A DNA stretch of 48,660 bases from Selenomonadaceae bacterium (GCA_022786545.1 JALFXV010000034.1:1-48660), one strand, 5' to 3'. Shown: positions 25,972 through 35,266, counted from the first letter of the stretch. Program-made: numbers and translations. The notes: generated by a model from the letters alone, not told the origin.

Positions 25972-26097
25972 ATGCAAATATCGTTATCAATGATACGGAA
26001 TGATGGTCGCTCTATAAATACGGCGGTGGGTTCTGCACAGGCAGTTTTTCGCCGCAGAGAGCGTGATAGCATGGCTATGTTATCTAAGGTACGATAA
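25972..26097 (+). CDS. Possible small ORF of 41 codons in the cassette leader
   Basis: An ATG frame begins 33 bases after the predicted transcript start. It encodes a basic, hydrophilic peptide (MQISLSMIRNDGR at the N-terminus, ERDSMAMLSKVR at the end). It stops two bases before a GTG that could open the hydrophobic frame. No clear ribosome site is seen, and copies 1 and 2 lack an equivalent, so it is weakly supported. Confidence 0.25.
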   Translation: MQISLSMIRNDGRSINTAVGSAQAVFRRRERDSMAMLSKVR

Positions 26098-26099
26098 AA

Positions 26100-26252
26100 G
26101 TGTTCCCTGAAAAGGGAAGCGCCTGTGATAAGGCATTAGCTGAAGCAATTCGTGCACTTATACCGTGTATCATCTTTGTGGTGGTGACAGGTGTGGTGCT
26201 GTTGTGCAAGCTGACATTCACGGGCGAGCTGATTTTGATGTTTCGGCATTAA
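26100..26252 (+). CDS. Hydrophobic small peptide of cassette copy 3 (toxin-like)
   Basis: A frame of up to 50 codons if started at GTG 26100. The conserved core, shared by all three copies, is KALAEAIRALIP, then a transmembrane stretch IIFVVVTGVVLLCKL, then TFTGELILM. Differences between copies are mostly silent or conservative (Ile/Phe, Leu/Phe, Arg/Lys), which favours translation. Against it, the GTG exists only in this copy and no standard start is conserved. The lengths and hydrophobicity fit a membrane toxin of a type I system; this is inferred. Confidence 0.4.
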   Translation: MFPEKGSACDKALAEAIRALIPCIIFVVVTGVVLLCKLTFTGELILMFRH

Positions 26253-26298
26253 AATATAAGTCACATATCGACCACATCTTTTAGCATTTTTATGCACG

Positions 26299-26437
26299 AA
26301 AAAAGCCATCCCGGCCTAGGATGACTTCTTCGTAGATGTTGTGACCATCAGTGTTGCCGCACTGGTGCATGGTCGAATAATAAATTCCCCAAAAACCTAT
26401 AGTGGCGAGCCATCGTTGTGGTTCGCTCTTTTTTTAT
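26299..26437 (-). ncRNA. Predicted antisense RNA of cassette copy 3
   Basis: About 139 nt from a start near 26437 to the T-run at 26299-26304. It includes a hairpin GACCATG..CAGTG/CACTG..ATGGTC and ends at the GTCATCC/GGATGGC terminator. It is complementary to the 3' untranslated part of the plus-strand transcript, the geometry of TxpA/RatA-type loci. Confidence 0.65.
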
Positions 26438-26443
26438 GCTCTT

Positions 26444-26472
26444 ATTGTACAGCATTTTTTAGATTGAGTCAA
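26444..26472 (-). promoter_or_regulatory. Promoter of the copy 3 antisense RNA
   Basis: Minus strand TTGACT (26467-26472), a 17-base spacer and TACAAT (26444-26449): a near-consensus housekeeping promoter, stronger than the TAAAAC version in copy 2. Confidence 0.8.
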
Positions 26473-26502
26473 CTGGCGAAAAAACATCAGCCTATTGCCG
26501 TG

Positions 26503-26558
26503 TAATGTCACATCAATTGTAACATTAGATTTATTATCCAGGCGATTTGGTTTATAAT
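26503..26558 (+). promoter_or_regulatory. Putative promoter and inverted repeat upstream of the response regulator
   Basis: TATAAT at 26553-26558 with a weak TTTATT 17 bases upstream, and an inverted repeat TAATGT/ACATTA (26503-26527) that could be an operator. This would let the regulator be expressed apart from its kinase. Confidence 0.45.
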
Positions 26559-26633
26559 ATGGACATAGTGAGAGTTTTGAATTTATGCACAGATGCTCCA
26601 GCATCGTACTTATAAAAGAAAAGGGGTGGCAAG

Positions 26634-27458
26634 GTGCTGAAAATAGCCATTGTGGAGGATGAGGAAATTATCCGCATGGGGCTGGCTTATACGGTGGACT
26701 GGCAGTCCATGGGGGCGCAGGTGGTTGGCGAGGCGGCAGATGGCCTGGAAGGGCTGGAGATAGTGGCGGCAGCCAGTCCGGATGTGGTGCTGACGGATAT
26801 CAGGATGCCCCGCATGAACGGGCTGGATATGGCAAAGGTGCTGGCGGAGCAGCATCCGGCAGTCAAGGTGGTGTTTCTCACCAGCTATGCGGATTTTGAG
26901 TATGCCCGGCAGGCGGTGCGGCTGAATGTTTTTGATTATCTCCTGAAGCCGGTGGACGAGGGGGAGCTGGCAAAGCTTGTAGCGAGGCTCCATGAGGAAA
27001 AGAGGCATCAGGAGGCTGACAGTGAGGCTGATGGGCATGGTGCTGAAAAAATGGCGGAGCCTGTAGGAAAGGAAGGGCTGGTGGACTGGCAGGATCTTTT
27101 GGCCCAGGAGGGGCTGAACGCCTATGTGCGGCAGGTGCTGGAAAAAATCCAGGCGGAGTATGCCTCCAGGCTCAGCATAGAGGATTGTGCTGAGTCCATG
27201 CAGGTCAGCACCAGCTATCTGAGCCGCAAGCTGAAGGAGTCCACCTGCCATACCTTTGGGGAGCTTTTGGCAAGGTACAGGCTGCAGGAGGCGTTGAAGC
27301 TTCTGGAAGATGGCAGGTACAAGGTCTACGAGGTGGCGGAGCACACGGGCTTCGGGGAGTACAAGAACTTCTGCCAGGTGTTCAAGAAGTATTTGCAGGT
27401 ATCACCCAAGCGTTATATGCAGGAAAGGGAGCAGAAAAGCTTGGAAATAGCCAGATAA
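26634..27458 (+). CDS. AraC-type response regulator (YesN-like)
   Basis: Cytosolic transcription factor of 274 residues. The N-terminal receiver has the acidic pair VEDEE (8-12), phospho-Asp55 in VVLTDIRMP, Thr/Ser in FLTSY and Lys in LLKPVDEGEL. The C-terminal AraC DNA-binding domain, at about 165-270, has IEDCAESMQVSTSYLSRKLKE and VAEHTGFGEYKNFCQVFKK. The start is GTG 26634 with AAGGGG upstream. It is the presumed partner of the LytS-type kinase 800 bp upstream. Its target genes are unknown; no transporter or enzyme obviously linked to it follows directly. The stop codon lies in a 12-bp repeat. Confidence 0.93.
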   Translation: MLKIAIVEDEEIIRMGLAYTVDWQSMGAQVVGEAADGLEGLEIVAAASPDVVLTDIRMPRMNGLDMAKVLAEQHPAVKVVFLTSYADFEYARQAVRLNVFDYLLKPVDEGELAKLVARLHEEKRHQEADSEADGHGAEKMAEPVGKEGLVDWQDLLAQEGLNAYVRQVLEKIQAEYASRLSIEDCAESMQVSTSYLSRKLKESTCHTFGELLARYRLQEALKLLEDGRYKVYEVAEHTGFGEYKNFCQVFKKYLQVSPKRYMQEREQKSLEIAR

Positions 27459-27501
27459 ATGGTGGGATAAATAGTTAGAGCAAATAGTGAAATAAATGGT
27501 G
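27454..27501 (+). repeat. 12-bp tandem repeat at a stop codon, four units
   Basis: GATAAATGGTGG, GATAAATAGTTA, GAGCAAATAGTG and AAATAAATGGTG in register. The response-regulator stop TAA is inside the first unit. Confidence 0.7.
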
Positions 27502-27532
27502 AAATAGGAGCAGTTTTTTAGGAGGCAGTCTG

Positions 27533-28351
27533 ATGGGTAAATATAGTGATTATGTGCTGATTTCGGATATGGATGGGACACTGCTGAGTTCTACGCGGGA
27601 GGTTTCTCAGGAGAACCGGGAGGCGTTGCGGCGGTTTACGGAGGGGGGCGGCAATTTCTGCGTTGCCACCGGCAGGACGCCTGAGGACGCCCTGCATTTA
27701 TTGCAGGGGATTGAGATAAATACTTCCTGCGTGTTTTTTAACGGAGCCATGCTCTATGACTGCCGGCAGGGCAAAATCACCAGGGCTGTGACCTTGCAGG
27801 GGCAGAAGTGGCGGGATTTTGCGGCTTTTGTGGTGGAAAATTTCCCGGAGCTATGCACCCAGGTGTTTACGGCAGAGGTCTGCTATGTGGTGAGCCGGAC
27901 AAAGCTGGATGACCCTTTGTGGGAACGTGTCACCTATGGGCATGTTTTCTGTCCCCTGGCTGAGATTATGGACAAGGAATGGCTGAAACTCATGGTGCAC
28001 GGTGAGCCTGCCCTTATCCGCCAGATGGTGTCAGAAGCAAAGAAGATGGGCATGGACGAGATTTCCAATAATTTTTTTGCGGCGGATGTCTGCTATGAGT
28101 TTGTGGACAAGGAAGCCTCCAAGGGGCACATGCTGAAATACTTGCGCCAGCTGCCTGAGAACATGGGCAGGAAGATTATTGCCCAGGGGGACTATGGCAA
28201 CGACACCTTCATGCTGCAGATGGCAGATATAGGCGTGGCATCCGGCAATGCCCATGAGGATACCAAGGCAGCGGCGGATATTGTGGGCGTCACCTGTGAT
28301 GAGCACCTGGCGGCATACGTCATCGGGCTGATAGACAAGGGCGAAATCTGA
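27533..28351 (+). CDS. Cof-type HAD-IIB phosphatase
   Basis: Cytosolic phosphatase of 272 residues. The nucleophile motif SDMDGTLLSS is at about 11-20, motif II Thr in VATGRTPE, motif III Lys in VDKEASKGHML and metal-binding motif IV in GDYGNDTFML. The C2 cap identifies the HAD-IIB/Cof group (YkrA/YidA-like), whose members dephosphorylate sugar phosphates, flavin or pyridoxal phosphates; the substrate here cannot be told. The ATG has AGGAGGC upstream. It is followed by a promoter, so pheA is probably separate. Confidence 0.92.
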   Translation: MGKYSDYVLISDMDGTLLSSTREVSQENREALRRFTEGGGNFCVATGRTPEDALHLLQGIEINTSCVFFNGAMLYDCRQGKITRAVTLQGQKWRDFAAFVVENFPELCTQVFTAEVCYVVSRTKLDDPLWERVTYGHVFCPLAEIMDKEWLKLMVHGEPALIRQMVSEAKKMGMDEISNNFFAADVCYEFVDKEASKGHMLKYLRQLPENMGRKIIAQGDYGNDTFMLQMADIGVASGNAHEDTKAAADIVGVTCDEHLAAYVIGLIDKGEI

Positions 28352-28382
28352 AAAGAATTTGCAAACAATTTGAAAACAATTC

Positions 28383-28411
28383 TTGAATCATACGAAATCA
28401 TAAGATATAAT
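28383..28411 (+). promoter_or_regulatory. Promoter of pheA-aroF
   Basis: TTGAAT (28383-28388), a 17-base spacer and TATAAT (28406-28411), about 80 bp before pheA. Confidence 0.75.
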
Positions 28412-28492
28412 ATAAGGTGCGTTAGTGCCAGTGTCTTTTTCGGGAGGCTGGTGGCGGCAATAGCGCAGTAGTGTGTATGGGAGACATGTCAG

Positions 28493-29365
28493 ATGAGCAA
28501 GATGGGATTTTTGGGGCCTCTAGGCACCCACAGCGAAGCGGCGGCTATTTATTTGAACAGCCTGCTGCCGGAGAGGTATGAGCTGGTACCCTGCGGCAAT
28601 ATTTACGAGGCGATTCATGCCGTGGAGCAGGGGGTGCTGGATTCCTGCCTGGTGCCTGTGGAAAATTCCATTGAGGGCTCTATCAATATTACCCTGGATA
28701 CCCTTGCTGGCAGCGACCACCTCTGCGTGGTGCGGGAGCTCATCTGGGGGGTGCACAACAACCTTATGATGAAAAAGGCAGAGGTTGAGGGCGTGCCTAT
28801 CAGAAAGATTTTGTCCCATTCACAGCCCCTGTCCCAGTGCAGGGATTTTATCCGCTGCAATTATCCGCTGGCGGAGCTGGAGGCGGTGGCAAGCACTGCC
28901 ATGGCGGCAAAGCTGGTGGCTGAGTCGGAGCCCCTGGAGGGCTGGGCGGCAATCTGCACCCAGCGGGGAGGCGAGCTGAACGGCCTTGAGCTGGTGGCAT
29001 CCAACATCGAGGACAGGGACAACAACTGCACCCGGTTCTACCAGCTGGTCAGCACGGACAAGCGGTCAAGGCTGGAGGCTGACTACGGCAGGGCGGAGAA
29101 GTCATTGCTGATCTGTCAGATTGATGGCAAGGACGCCGGGCGGCTCTGTGAGATACTTATGGAGCTTGCCACCCGTGATGTGAACCTGACGAGGATTGAG
29201 TCCAGGCCTGCCCGGACCGGGCTGGGGGAGTATATCTTCTTTTTGGACGTGGAGATACCGAAGCGGCTGGCAAACCTGGAGGGAGCCCTGCAGGGCATCC
29301 GGCGAAAGAGCATCTGGCTCCGGCAGCCGGGAGAGTTTCCTGTGCTCAGGGCCGCTAATTCATAA
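28493..29365 (+). CDS. pheA: Prephenate dehydratase
   Basis: Converts prephenate to phenylpyruvate in phenylalanine synthesis. It is a monofunctional enzyme of 290 residues. The catalytic domain (about 1-185) starts with GFLGPLGTHSEAAA and keeps PVENSIEGSI and the key Thr-Arg-Phe in NNCTRFYQL. The C-terminal ACT domain (about 200-280) has the phenylalanine-binding ESRPARTGLGEYIFF, so feedback inhibition is expected. The ATG start is weakly supported by an upstream GGGAGAC-like site. It is followed 66 bp later by the DAHP synthase gene, which supplies the same pathway. Confidence 0.95.
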   Translation: MSKMGFLGPLGTHSEAAAIYLNSLLPERYELVPCGNIYEAIHAVEQGVLDSCLVPVENSIEGSINITLDTLAGSDHLCVVRELIWGVHNNLMMKKAEVEGVPIRKILSHSQPLSQCRDFIRCNYPLAELEAVASTAMAAKLVAESEPLEGWAAICTQRGGELNGLELVASNIEDRDNNCTRFYQLVSTDKRSRLEADYGRAEKSLLICQIDGKDAGRLCEILMELATRDVNLTRIESRPARTGLGEYIFFLDVEIPKRLANLEGALQGIRRKSIWLRQPGEFPVLRAANS

Positions 29366-29431
29366 TCATGTATATTTTGTTCCAAGGAACGGAGCCTGCT
29401 GCGGGCAGGCTGTGATAGAAAGGGGATTTTT

Positions 29432-30466
<1,035 letters not shown>

Positions 30467-30474
30467 GCCCATAA

Positions 30475-30498
30475 TCTGATATTCTGATATACTGATAT
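30475..30498 (+). repeat. 8-bp repeat after aroF, three units
   Basis: TCTGATAT, TCTGATAT, ACTGATAT, immediately followed by a short T-run, nine bases after the aroF stop. Confidence 0.6.
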
Positions 30499-30520
30499 TT
30501 TTGTAAGGTGGCCTCACATC

Positions 30521-31744
30521 ATGGAAGATAAAGAGTCAAAGGCAAAGAACCAACTGAATACTGCTGCTGACGAAAAGCGGCGCATGGATGAGCTGTGGCA
30601 GAACATCGACTGCCGCAAGCTGCTGGCACACATGAGCCATGACCTGCGCTCTCCCCTCAGCAATGTGCTGGGGCTGACGGAGCTGGCAAGGAACAAGTCT
30701 GATGACAGGGAATATGTGGAGTACTGCCTGGAGAAGATTGATGCTTCGGCACATTTCCTGATGGATATGCTGACGGATGTGCTGTACATTATCCGGCTGG
30801 ATGCGGGGGAGAATATCCTGCGCAAGAGCAGCGTTGATTTGAAGGAGCTTTTTGATTCCCTGAGCGATACTGCCAGGGCAATGGCCTATGAGAAGCGGCT
30901 GAACTTTTTTGTCCATTTTGATGAGCAGATTGTGCCGCTGGTGCAGACGGATGGCAGCCGTGTCCGCCAGGTGCTGCAGAATCTCCTGTCCAATGCGGTG
31001 AAATTCACGCCCCGCTTCGGCAGGGTGGATTTTTCCGCGGAGCTGCTGGCCGCTGATGAGGACAGGGTGCGCATCAGGTTTACGGTGAAGGATACCGGCG
31101 TGGGGATTGCCGATAATTTGAAGGAGATTATCTTCCTGCCCCTGACCAAGGAATACAGCGGTAGCACCAATGTGTACGGCGGCTCCGGCCTGGGGCTGGC
31201 CATCTGCAAGCGGGTGGTTGACCGCCTGGGGGGGACGCTGGAGTTTACCAGCAGCAAGGGCAACGGCTCCGAGTTCTGGGTGTGCCTGGATTTTGAGCTG
31301 GACAAGGCTGCCCTGCAAAGACAGGCTGAGGCTCCGGCCCAGGATGTGGATTTTTCCGGCAAGTATGTGCTGCTGGCGGAGGATAACCGCATCAACTGCG
31401 AGATTGTCAAGAGGCTGCTCACCCGCCGCGGCTTGACAGTGGAGACGGCTGAGAACGGGCAGATTGCCCTGAACAAGTACATGATGAACGCGCCCCGGAC
31501 TTATGATGCAATCCTCATGGATGTGCGGATGCCGTACATGGATGGCCTGAAGGCGGCCCGCATGATCAGGGCTTCCGGCAAGTCCGATGCCAAGACCATT
31601 CCGATTATGGCCATGACTGCCAATGCTTACGATGAGGATATTCAGCAATCTCTGGAGGCCGGCATGAATGCCCATCTGGTGAAGCCGGTGGAGCCTAGCG
31701 AGCTGTACCGGGCGGTGCAGAAGGCATTGAACGGCGAGCTGTAG
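30521..31744 (+). CDS. Soluble hybrid histidine kinase with receiver domain
   Basis: A 407-residue cytosolic kinase with no transmembrane segment or recognised sensor domain. The first ~30 residues are charged. HisKA has [15 protein letters not shown] (His40). HATPase has [10 protein letters not shown] (N-box), DTGVGIADN (G1) and GGSGLGLAI (G2). A C-terminal receiver (about 282-405) has LLAEDNR, Asp334 in [12 protein letters not shown], Thr in MAMTANAY and Lys in HLVKPVEP. There is no cognate regulator or Hpt gene next to it, so it is an orphan that may pass phosphate to a distant partner. A strong terminator follows. Confidence 0.92.
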   Translation: MEDKESKAKNQLNTAADEKRRMDELWQNIDCRKLLAHMSHDLRSPLSNVLGLTELARNKSDDREYVEYCLEKIDASAHFLMDMLTDVLYIIRLDAGENILRKSSVDLKELFDSLSDTARAMAYEKRLNFFVHFDEQIVPLVQTDGSRVRQVLQNLLSNAVKFTPRFGRVDFSAELLAADEDRVRIRFTVKDTGVGIADNLKEIIFLPLTKEYSGSTNVYGGSGLGLAICKRVVDRLGGTLEFTSSKGNGSEFWVCLDFELDKAALQRQAEAPAQDVDFSGKYVLLAEDNRINCEIVKRLLTRRGLTVETAENGQIALNKYMMNAPRTYDAILMDVRMPYMDGLKAARMIRASGKSDAKTIPIMAMTANAYDEDIQQSLEAGMNAHLVKPVEPSELYRAVQKALNGEL

Positions 31745-31817
31745 TACCCCGTTGCTGTATGGGCAGTATAATCAATCTGCCTGCTTGGCAGCAGAAGCAC
31801 AAGTAAATATGTGTTAT

Positions 31818-31866
31818 AAGCAGATATGAGGCTGAGTATGGTAATGCTTTATATCTGCTTTTTTTT
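31818..31866 (+). terminator. Terminator after the hybrid kinase gene
   Basis: AAGCAGATAT (31818-31827) pairs with ATATCTGCTT (31851-31860), followed by T. Confidence 0.85.
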
Positions 31867-31889
31867 GCATGTTTACAGGAAAAATTTAT

Positions 31890-31925
31890 ATGTGTCTTGT
31901 CACATGCAGGGCAAAGTGCTATACT
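31890..31925 (+). promoter_or_regulatory. nadA promoter with overlapping operator candidate
   Basis: TTGTCA (31898-31903), a 17-base spacer and TATACT (31920-31925). The inverted repeat ATGTG-N6-CACAT (31890-31905) covers the minus-35 box, a good position for repression by NiaR encoded at the end of the same operon. The match to NiaR is inferred. Confidence 0.7.
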
Positions 31926-32027
31926 GTTCATTGTATTTTGCGCACAGATATGATGCGCGTATTCTGTGTGTTGTGTGTTATATGTATTTTGCTTTGGCTG
32001 CCTGCAGGCGGCGGAAATGGGGACGAG

Positions 32028-32933
32028 ATGACAATTCAGGAAGAAATAAAGGCTTTGAAGGCGGAAAAGGATGCAGTTATCCTGGCTCACTACTATGTGG
32101 CGCCGGAGGTGCAGGAAATGGCGGATTATGTAGGGGACTCCTTTTATCTGAGCAAGGTGGCGGCGGGCCTTGACTGCAAGGTGCTGGTATTCTGCGGCGT
32201 TTCCTTTATGGGGGAGAGCGCCTGCCTCCTGAGCCCTGAGAAAGAGGTGCTGATGCCTGACATGGCGGCTGACTGCCCGATGGCTCATATGGTGACGGAG
32301 GACGAGGTGCTGAAATACCGGGGGTATTATGATGACCTGGCAGTGGTGTGCTACATTAATTCCACGGCAGAAATCAAGTCCTGGTCCGATGTGTGCGTGA
32401 CCTCCGCCAATGCGGTGGATATTGTGGGCAGGCTGCCTCAGAAGAATATTTTGTTTATTCCTGATAAAAATCTTGGCCGCTATGTGGCAGCCCAGGTGCC
32501 GGAGAAGAACGTCATGCTGGTGCAGGGCTATTGCCCTGTGCATGAGAAAATGCAGCTGGCGGAACTCTTGGCATTGAAGGAGGCCCATCCGGAGGCGGCT
32601 GTCTGCGTGCATCCTGAGTGCAACGAGGCTGTTACTGCTATGGCTGATTATGTGGGCTCCACCTCGGGGATTATCAAATTCGCTTCGGCAAGCCAGGGTC
32701 AGGAGTTTATTATCGGCACGGAGGTTGGCGTCCTCTATAAGCTGCAGGCAGAAAATCCTGACAAGAAATTTTATTTTGCCGAGACTGTTCCTGTCTGCCG
32801 CGATATGAAGCTGGTTACCTTGGAAAAGGTGCTGGCAGTGCTGAAAGATGGCGGCAACAGGGTGACTGTACCGGCGGAGCTGGCGGCCAAGGCAAAGAAG
32901 CCGCTGGAGCAGATGCTGGCCCTGGCAAAGTAA
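32028..32933 (+). CDS. nadA: Quinolinate synthase
   Basis: Iron-sulfur enzyme that condenses iminoaspartate with dihydroxyacetone phosphate to quinolinate in NAD synthesis. It has about 301 residues from ATG 32028. The frame is open further upstream, but that part is hydrophobic, unlike NadA, and the promoter start near 31932 excludes most of it. Three candidate cluster ligands are seen in VFCGVSFMGES, VHPECNEAV and PVCRDMKL. LAHYYVAPEVQ and MADYVGDS near the start are characteristic. First gene of nadA-nadB-nadC-niaR. Confidence 0.95.
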   Translation: MTIQEEIKALKAEKDAVILAHYYVAPEVQEMADYVGDSFYLSKVAAGLDCKVLVFCGVSFMGESACLLSPEKEVLMPDMAADCPMAHMVTEDEVLKYRGYYDDLAVVCYINSTAEIKSWSDVCVTSANAVDIVGRLPQKNILFIPDKNLGRYVAAQVPEKNVMLVQGYCPVHEKMQLAELLALKEAHPEAAVCVHPECNEAVTAMADYVGSTSGIIKFASASQGQEFIIGTEVGVLYKLQAENPDKKFYFAETVPVCRDMKLVTLEKVLAVLKDGGNRVTVPAELAAKAKKPLEQMLALAK

Positions 32934-33001
32934 TGCAAACCTGCAAGAGTATGCGGTCAAAGGATATGCACGAGGATATGGCACAAGGAGACGTATAATT
33001 C

Positions 33002-34183
33002 ATGGCAAAGGATATAAATGTTGATGTGGTAATTGCCGGTACAGGGGTGGCAGGTCTTTTTACTGCCCTGCACCTGCCTGCTGACAAGAAGGTGCTGATG
33101 ATTTGCAAGGAGGACATGGAAAGCTGCGATTCCATGCTGGCCCAGGGGGGCATCTGCGTCCTGAAGGATGCTGACGATTACGATGCCTTTTTTGAGGACA
33201 CCATGCGGGCAGGCCACTATGAGAACCGCAAGGAAAGCGTGGATATCATGATACGCTCCAGCAGAAATGTGATTGACCAGCTGCTGGAACTGGGTGTAAG
33301 ATTTAATAAAAATGAGGACGGCAGCCTGATGTATACCCGGGAGGGGGCCCACTCAAAGCCGCGCATCTGCTTTCATGAGGATGTAACCGGCAAGGAGATT
33401 ACGGAAACCCTGCAGCGCCGGGTGCAGGAGCTGCCCAATGTGGAAATCATGGAATACACCGTCATGGAGGATATCCTGCTGCAGGATGGCTGCTGCGCAG
33501 GGCTGGTGGCAAAGGACAGCTCCGGCAATACCCTGCATATCCATGCCGGGGATACTGTGCTGGCCACCGGCGGCATCGGCGGGCTCTATGAGCACTCCAC
33601 CAATTTCCCAAGTCTTACAGGGGATGCCCTGGAGGTAGCCAGGGAGCATGATGTGGCGCTGGAGCATCTGGATTATGTGCAGATACATCCTACCAGCCTC
33701 TATACGGAGCATGAGGGCAGGAGCTTCCTTATTTCCGAGTCTGCCCGGGGCGAAGGGGCGATTTTGCTGAACGGCAAGGGGGAGCGCTTCACGGACGAGC
33801 TGCAGCCAAGGGATGTGGTGTCCAAGGCCATTCAGGCGGAGATGGACAAGGAGGGCAGCCGCCATGTGTGGCTTTCCTTTGAGAATGTGCCTCAGGATGT
33901 TATTTTGGAGCATTTTCCCAATATTTACCGCACCTGCCTGGAGGAAGGCTATGATATTACCAAAGAGCCGATACCGGTGGTGCCTGCCCAGCATTACTTC
34001 ATGGGGGGCATCCACGTGGACTCTGACTCCCGGACTACTATGGAGCACCTGTATGCGGTAGGGGAAACCAGCTGCAACGGCGTCCATGGCAGGAACCGCC
34101 TGGCCAGCAACAGCCTTTTGGAGAGTTTGGTTTTTGCCCAGCGGGCCGCAGAAAAAATATCCAGTGATAGTGCTGGCTGTTAG
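33002..34183 (+). CDS. nadB: L-aspartate oxidase, short form
   Basis: Flavoenzyme that oxidises aspartate to iminoaspartate, the NadA substrate. An FAD-binding N-terminus is present (VVIAGTGVAGLFTAL), followed by MLAQGGICV, ATGGIGGLYEHSTN, DYVQIHPTSL and NGVHGRNRLASNSLLE. At 393 residues it stops soon after this last motif, so the C-terminal helical domain of long NadB proteins (about 510-540 residues) is missing; shorter NadB forms also occur in Firmicutes. The stop lies 17 bp before a hairpin repeat, which may have trimmed the gene. ACAAGGAG is the ribosome site. Confidence 0.9.
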   Translation: MAKDINVDVVIAGTGVAGLFTALHLPADKKVLMICKEDMESCDSMLAQGGICVLKDADDYDAFFEDTMRAGHYENRKESVDIMIRSSRNVIDQLLELGVRFNKNEDGSLMYTREGAHSKPRICFHEDVTGKEITETLQRRVQELPNVEIMEYTVMEDILLQDGCCAGLVAKDSSGNTLHIHAGDTVLATGGIGGLYEHSTNFPSLTGDALEVAREHDVALEHLDYVQIHPTSLYTEHEGRSFLISESARGEGAILLNGKGERFTDELQPRDVVSKAIQAEMDKEGSRHVWLSFENVPQDVILEHFPNIYRTCLEEGYDITKEPIPVVPAQHYFMGGIHVDSDSRTTMEHLYAVGETSCNGVHGRNRLASNSLLESLVFAQRAAEKISSDSAGC

Positions 34184-34200
34184 TGGCAACTGCGAAAAGT

Positions 34201-34338
34201 GATATGGCATGTACCCTTAGAAAACCTTTGTTGCGCCTCGTTACTTCATTCATCAGAGCCGCAGGCGATAGATGAATGTTAGTAACGCGAGGCACAACTA
34301 AGAGCGAGAGCGGGTTTTCTGAGGGTACTGCCATATCG
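34201..34338. repeat. Single-hairpin relative of the foldback element
   Basis: A long hairpin between nadB and nadC: the outer stem is GATATGGCATGTACCC with GGGTACTGCCATATCG, then AGAAAACC/GGTTTTCT and an inner GTTGCGCCTCGTTACT with AGTAACGCGAGGCACAAC. The AGGCACAACTAAGAGCGAGAGCG portion matches the foldback arms. It may reduce read-through into nadC. Confidence 0.8.
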
Positions 34339-34408
34339 CCTGATGCAGGTGATGTAAACAACCTGTGCAAACTTTTGGGTGTTCCTCTAAGGAAAGAAAG
34401 GACAGAAA

Positions 34409-35266
34409 ATGAACGATATAACTATGCTTTTGGCAGCGGACAAATTCATCCGCATGGCCCTGGAGGAGGATATAAACAGCGAGGATGTGACCACTAACTC
34501 CGTGATGCCTGAGTACAAAAAGGGGCAGGTGGAGCTGATTTGCAAGGAAGACGGCATTATTGCCGGGCTCCGGGTTTTTGAGCGCGTCTTCAAGCTTTTG
34601 GACTCAGCTACTGAGGTACGCTTTGATGTGCAGGATGGCGACCGGGTACAGAAGGGGCAGCACATGGCTACTGTTGTGGGTGATATCCGCGTGCTGCTGT
34701 CCGGGGAGCGCACGGCCCTGAACTATTTGCAGCGCATGAGCGGCATCGCCACCTACACCAGCAAGGTGGCAAAGCTTTTGGAAGGCACAAAGACAACCTT
34801 GCTGGACACCAGGAAAACCACTCCTTGCATGAGAATTTTTGAAAAATATGCCGTAACAGTTGGCGGCGGGGCAAATCATCGCTATAATTTATCTGACGGG
34901 GTTCTTCTGAAGGATAATCACATTGATGCTGCCGGTGGCGTCAAGGCGGCTGTGCTGGCTGCCAAGGCTTATGCACCTTTTGTCCGCAAGATTGAGGTGG
35001 AGACTGAGACATTGGAGCAGGTGCAGGAGGCACTGGAAGCAGGGGCGGATATCATCATGCTGGACAACATGACTCCTGAGCTGATGGCAGAGGCAGTAAA
35101 GCTGATTGATGGCAGGGCAAAGACGGAGTGCTCCGGCAATATTACCAGGGAAAATATCGAGAAGATTACTGCTATCGGCGTGGACTATGTATCCAGCGGT
35201 GCCCTGACCCATTCGGCACCGATTCTGGATATCAGCCTGAAGCATCTGAAAGCATTGGAGGAATAA
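34409..35266 (+). CDS. nadC: Nicotinate-nucleotide pyrophosphorylase (quinolinate phosphoribosyltransferase)
   Basis: Decarboxylating transfer of quinolinate onto PRPP, giving nicotinate mononucleotide. It has 285 residues, full length, with characteristic EDINSEDVTT, GERTALNYLQRMSGIAT, LDTRKTTPCMR, VGGGANHRYNLSDGVLLKDNH and IMLDNMTPELM. GGACAG precedes the ATG. It completes the aspartate-to-NAD route with nadA and nadB. It is separated from nadB by a hairpin repeat and from niaR by three bases. Confidence 0.97.
   Translation: MNDITMLLAADKFIRMALEEDINSEDVTTNSVMPEYKKGQVELICKEDGIIAGLRVFERVFKLLDSATEVRFDVQDGDRVQKGQHMATVVGDIRVLLSGERTALNYLQRMSGIATYTSKVAKLLEGTKTTLLDTRKTTPCMRIFEKYAVTVGGGANHRYNLSDGVLLKDNHIDAAGGVKAAVLAAKAYAPFVRKIEVETETLEQVQEALEAGADIIMLDNMTPELMAEAVKLIDGRAKTECSGNITRENIEKITAIGVDYVSSGALTHSAPILDISLKHLKALEE

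Larger units (their letters stand above)
26113..26472 (+). repeat. Antisense-cassette family, copy 3 (complete)
   Basis: Same structure as copy 2. Long-range pairing is CGCCTGTGA (26120-26128) with TCACGGGCG (26218-26226). The plus-strand terminator GCGAGCC/GGTTCGC with seven T ends at 26435. The minus-strand terminator GTCATCC/GGATGGC with six T covers 26299-26325. The minus-strand promoter lies at 26444-26472. It is inserted between the kinase and response-regulator genes. Confidence 0.8.

Noticed and set aside
26140..26252. Minus-strand frame in cassette copy 3 encoding a Cys/His-rich peptide
   Set aside because: Copy 2 has an early stop in the same frame, so it is not conserved; the plus-strand frame is.
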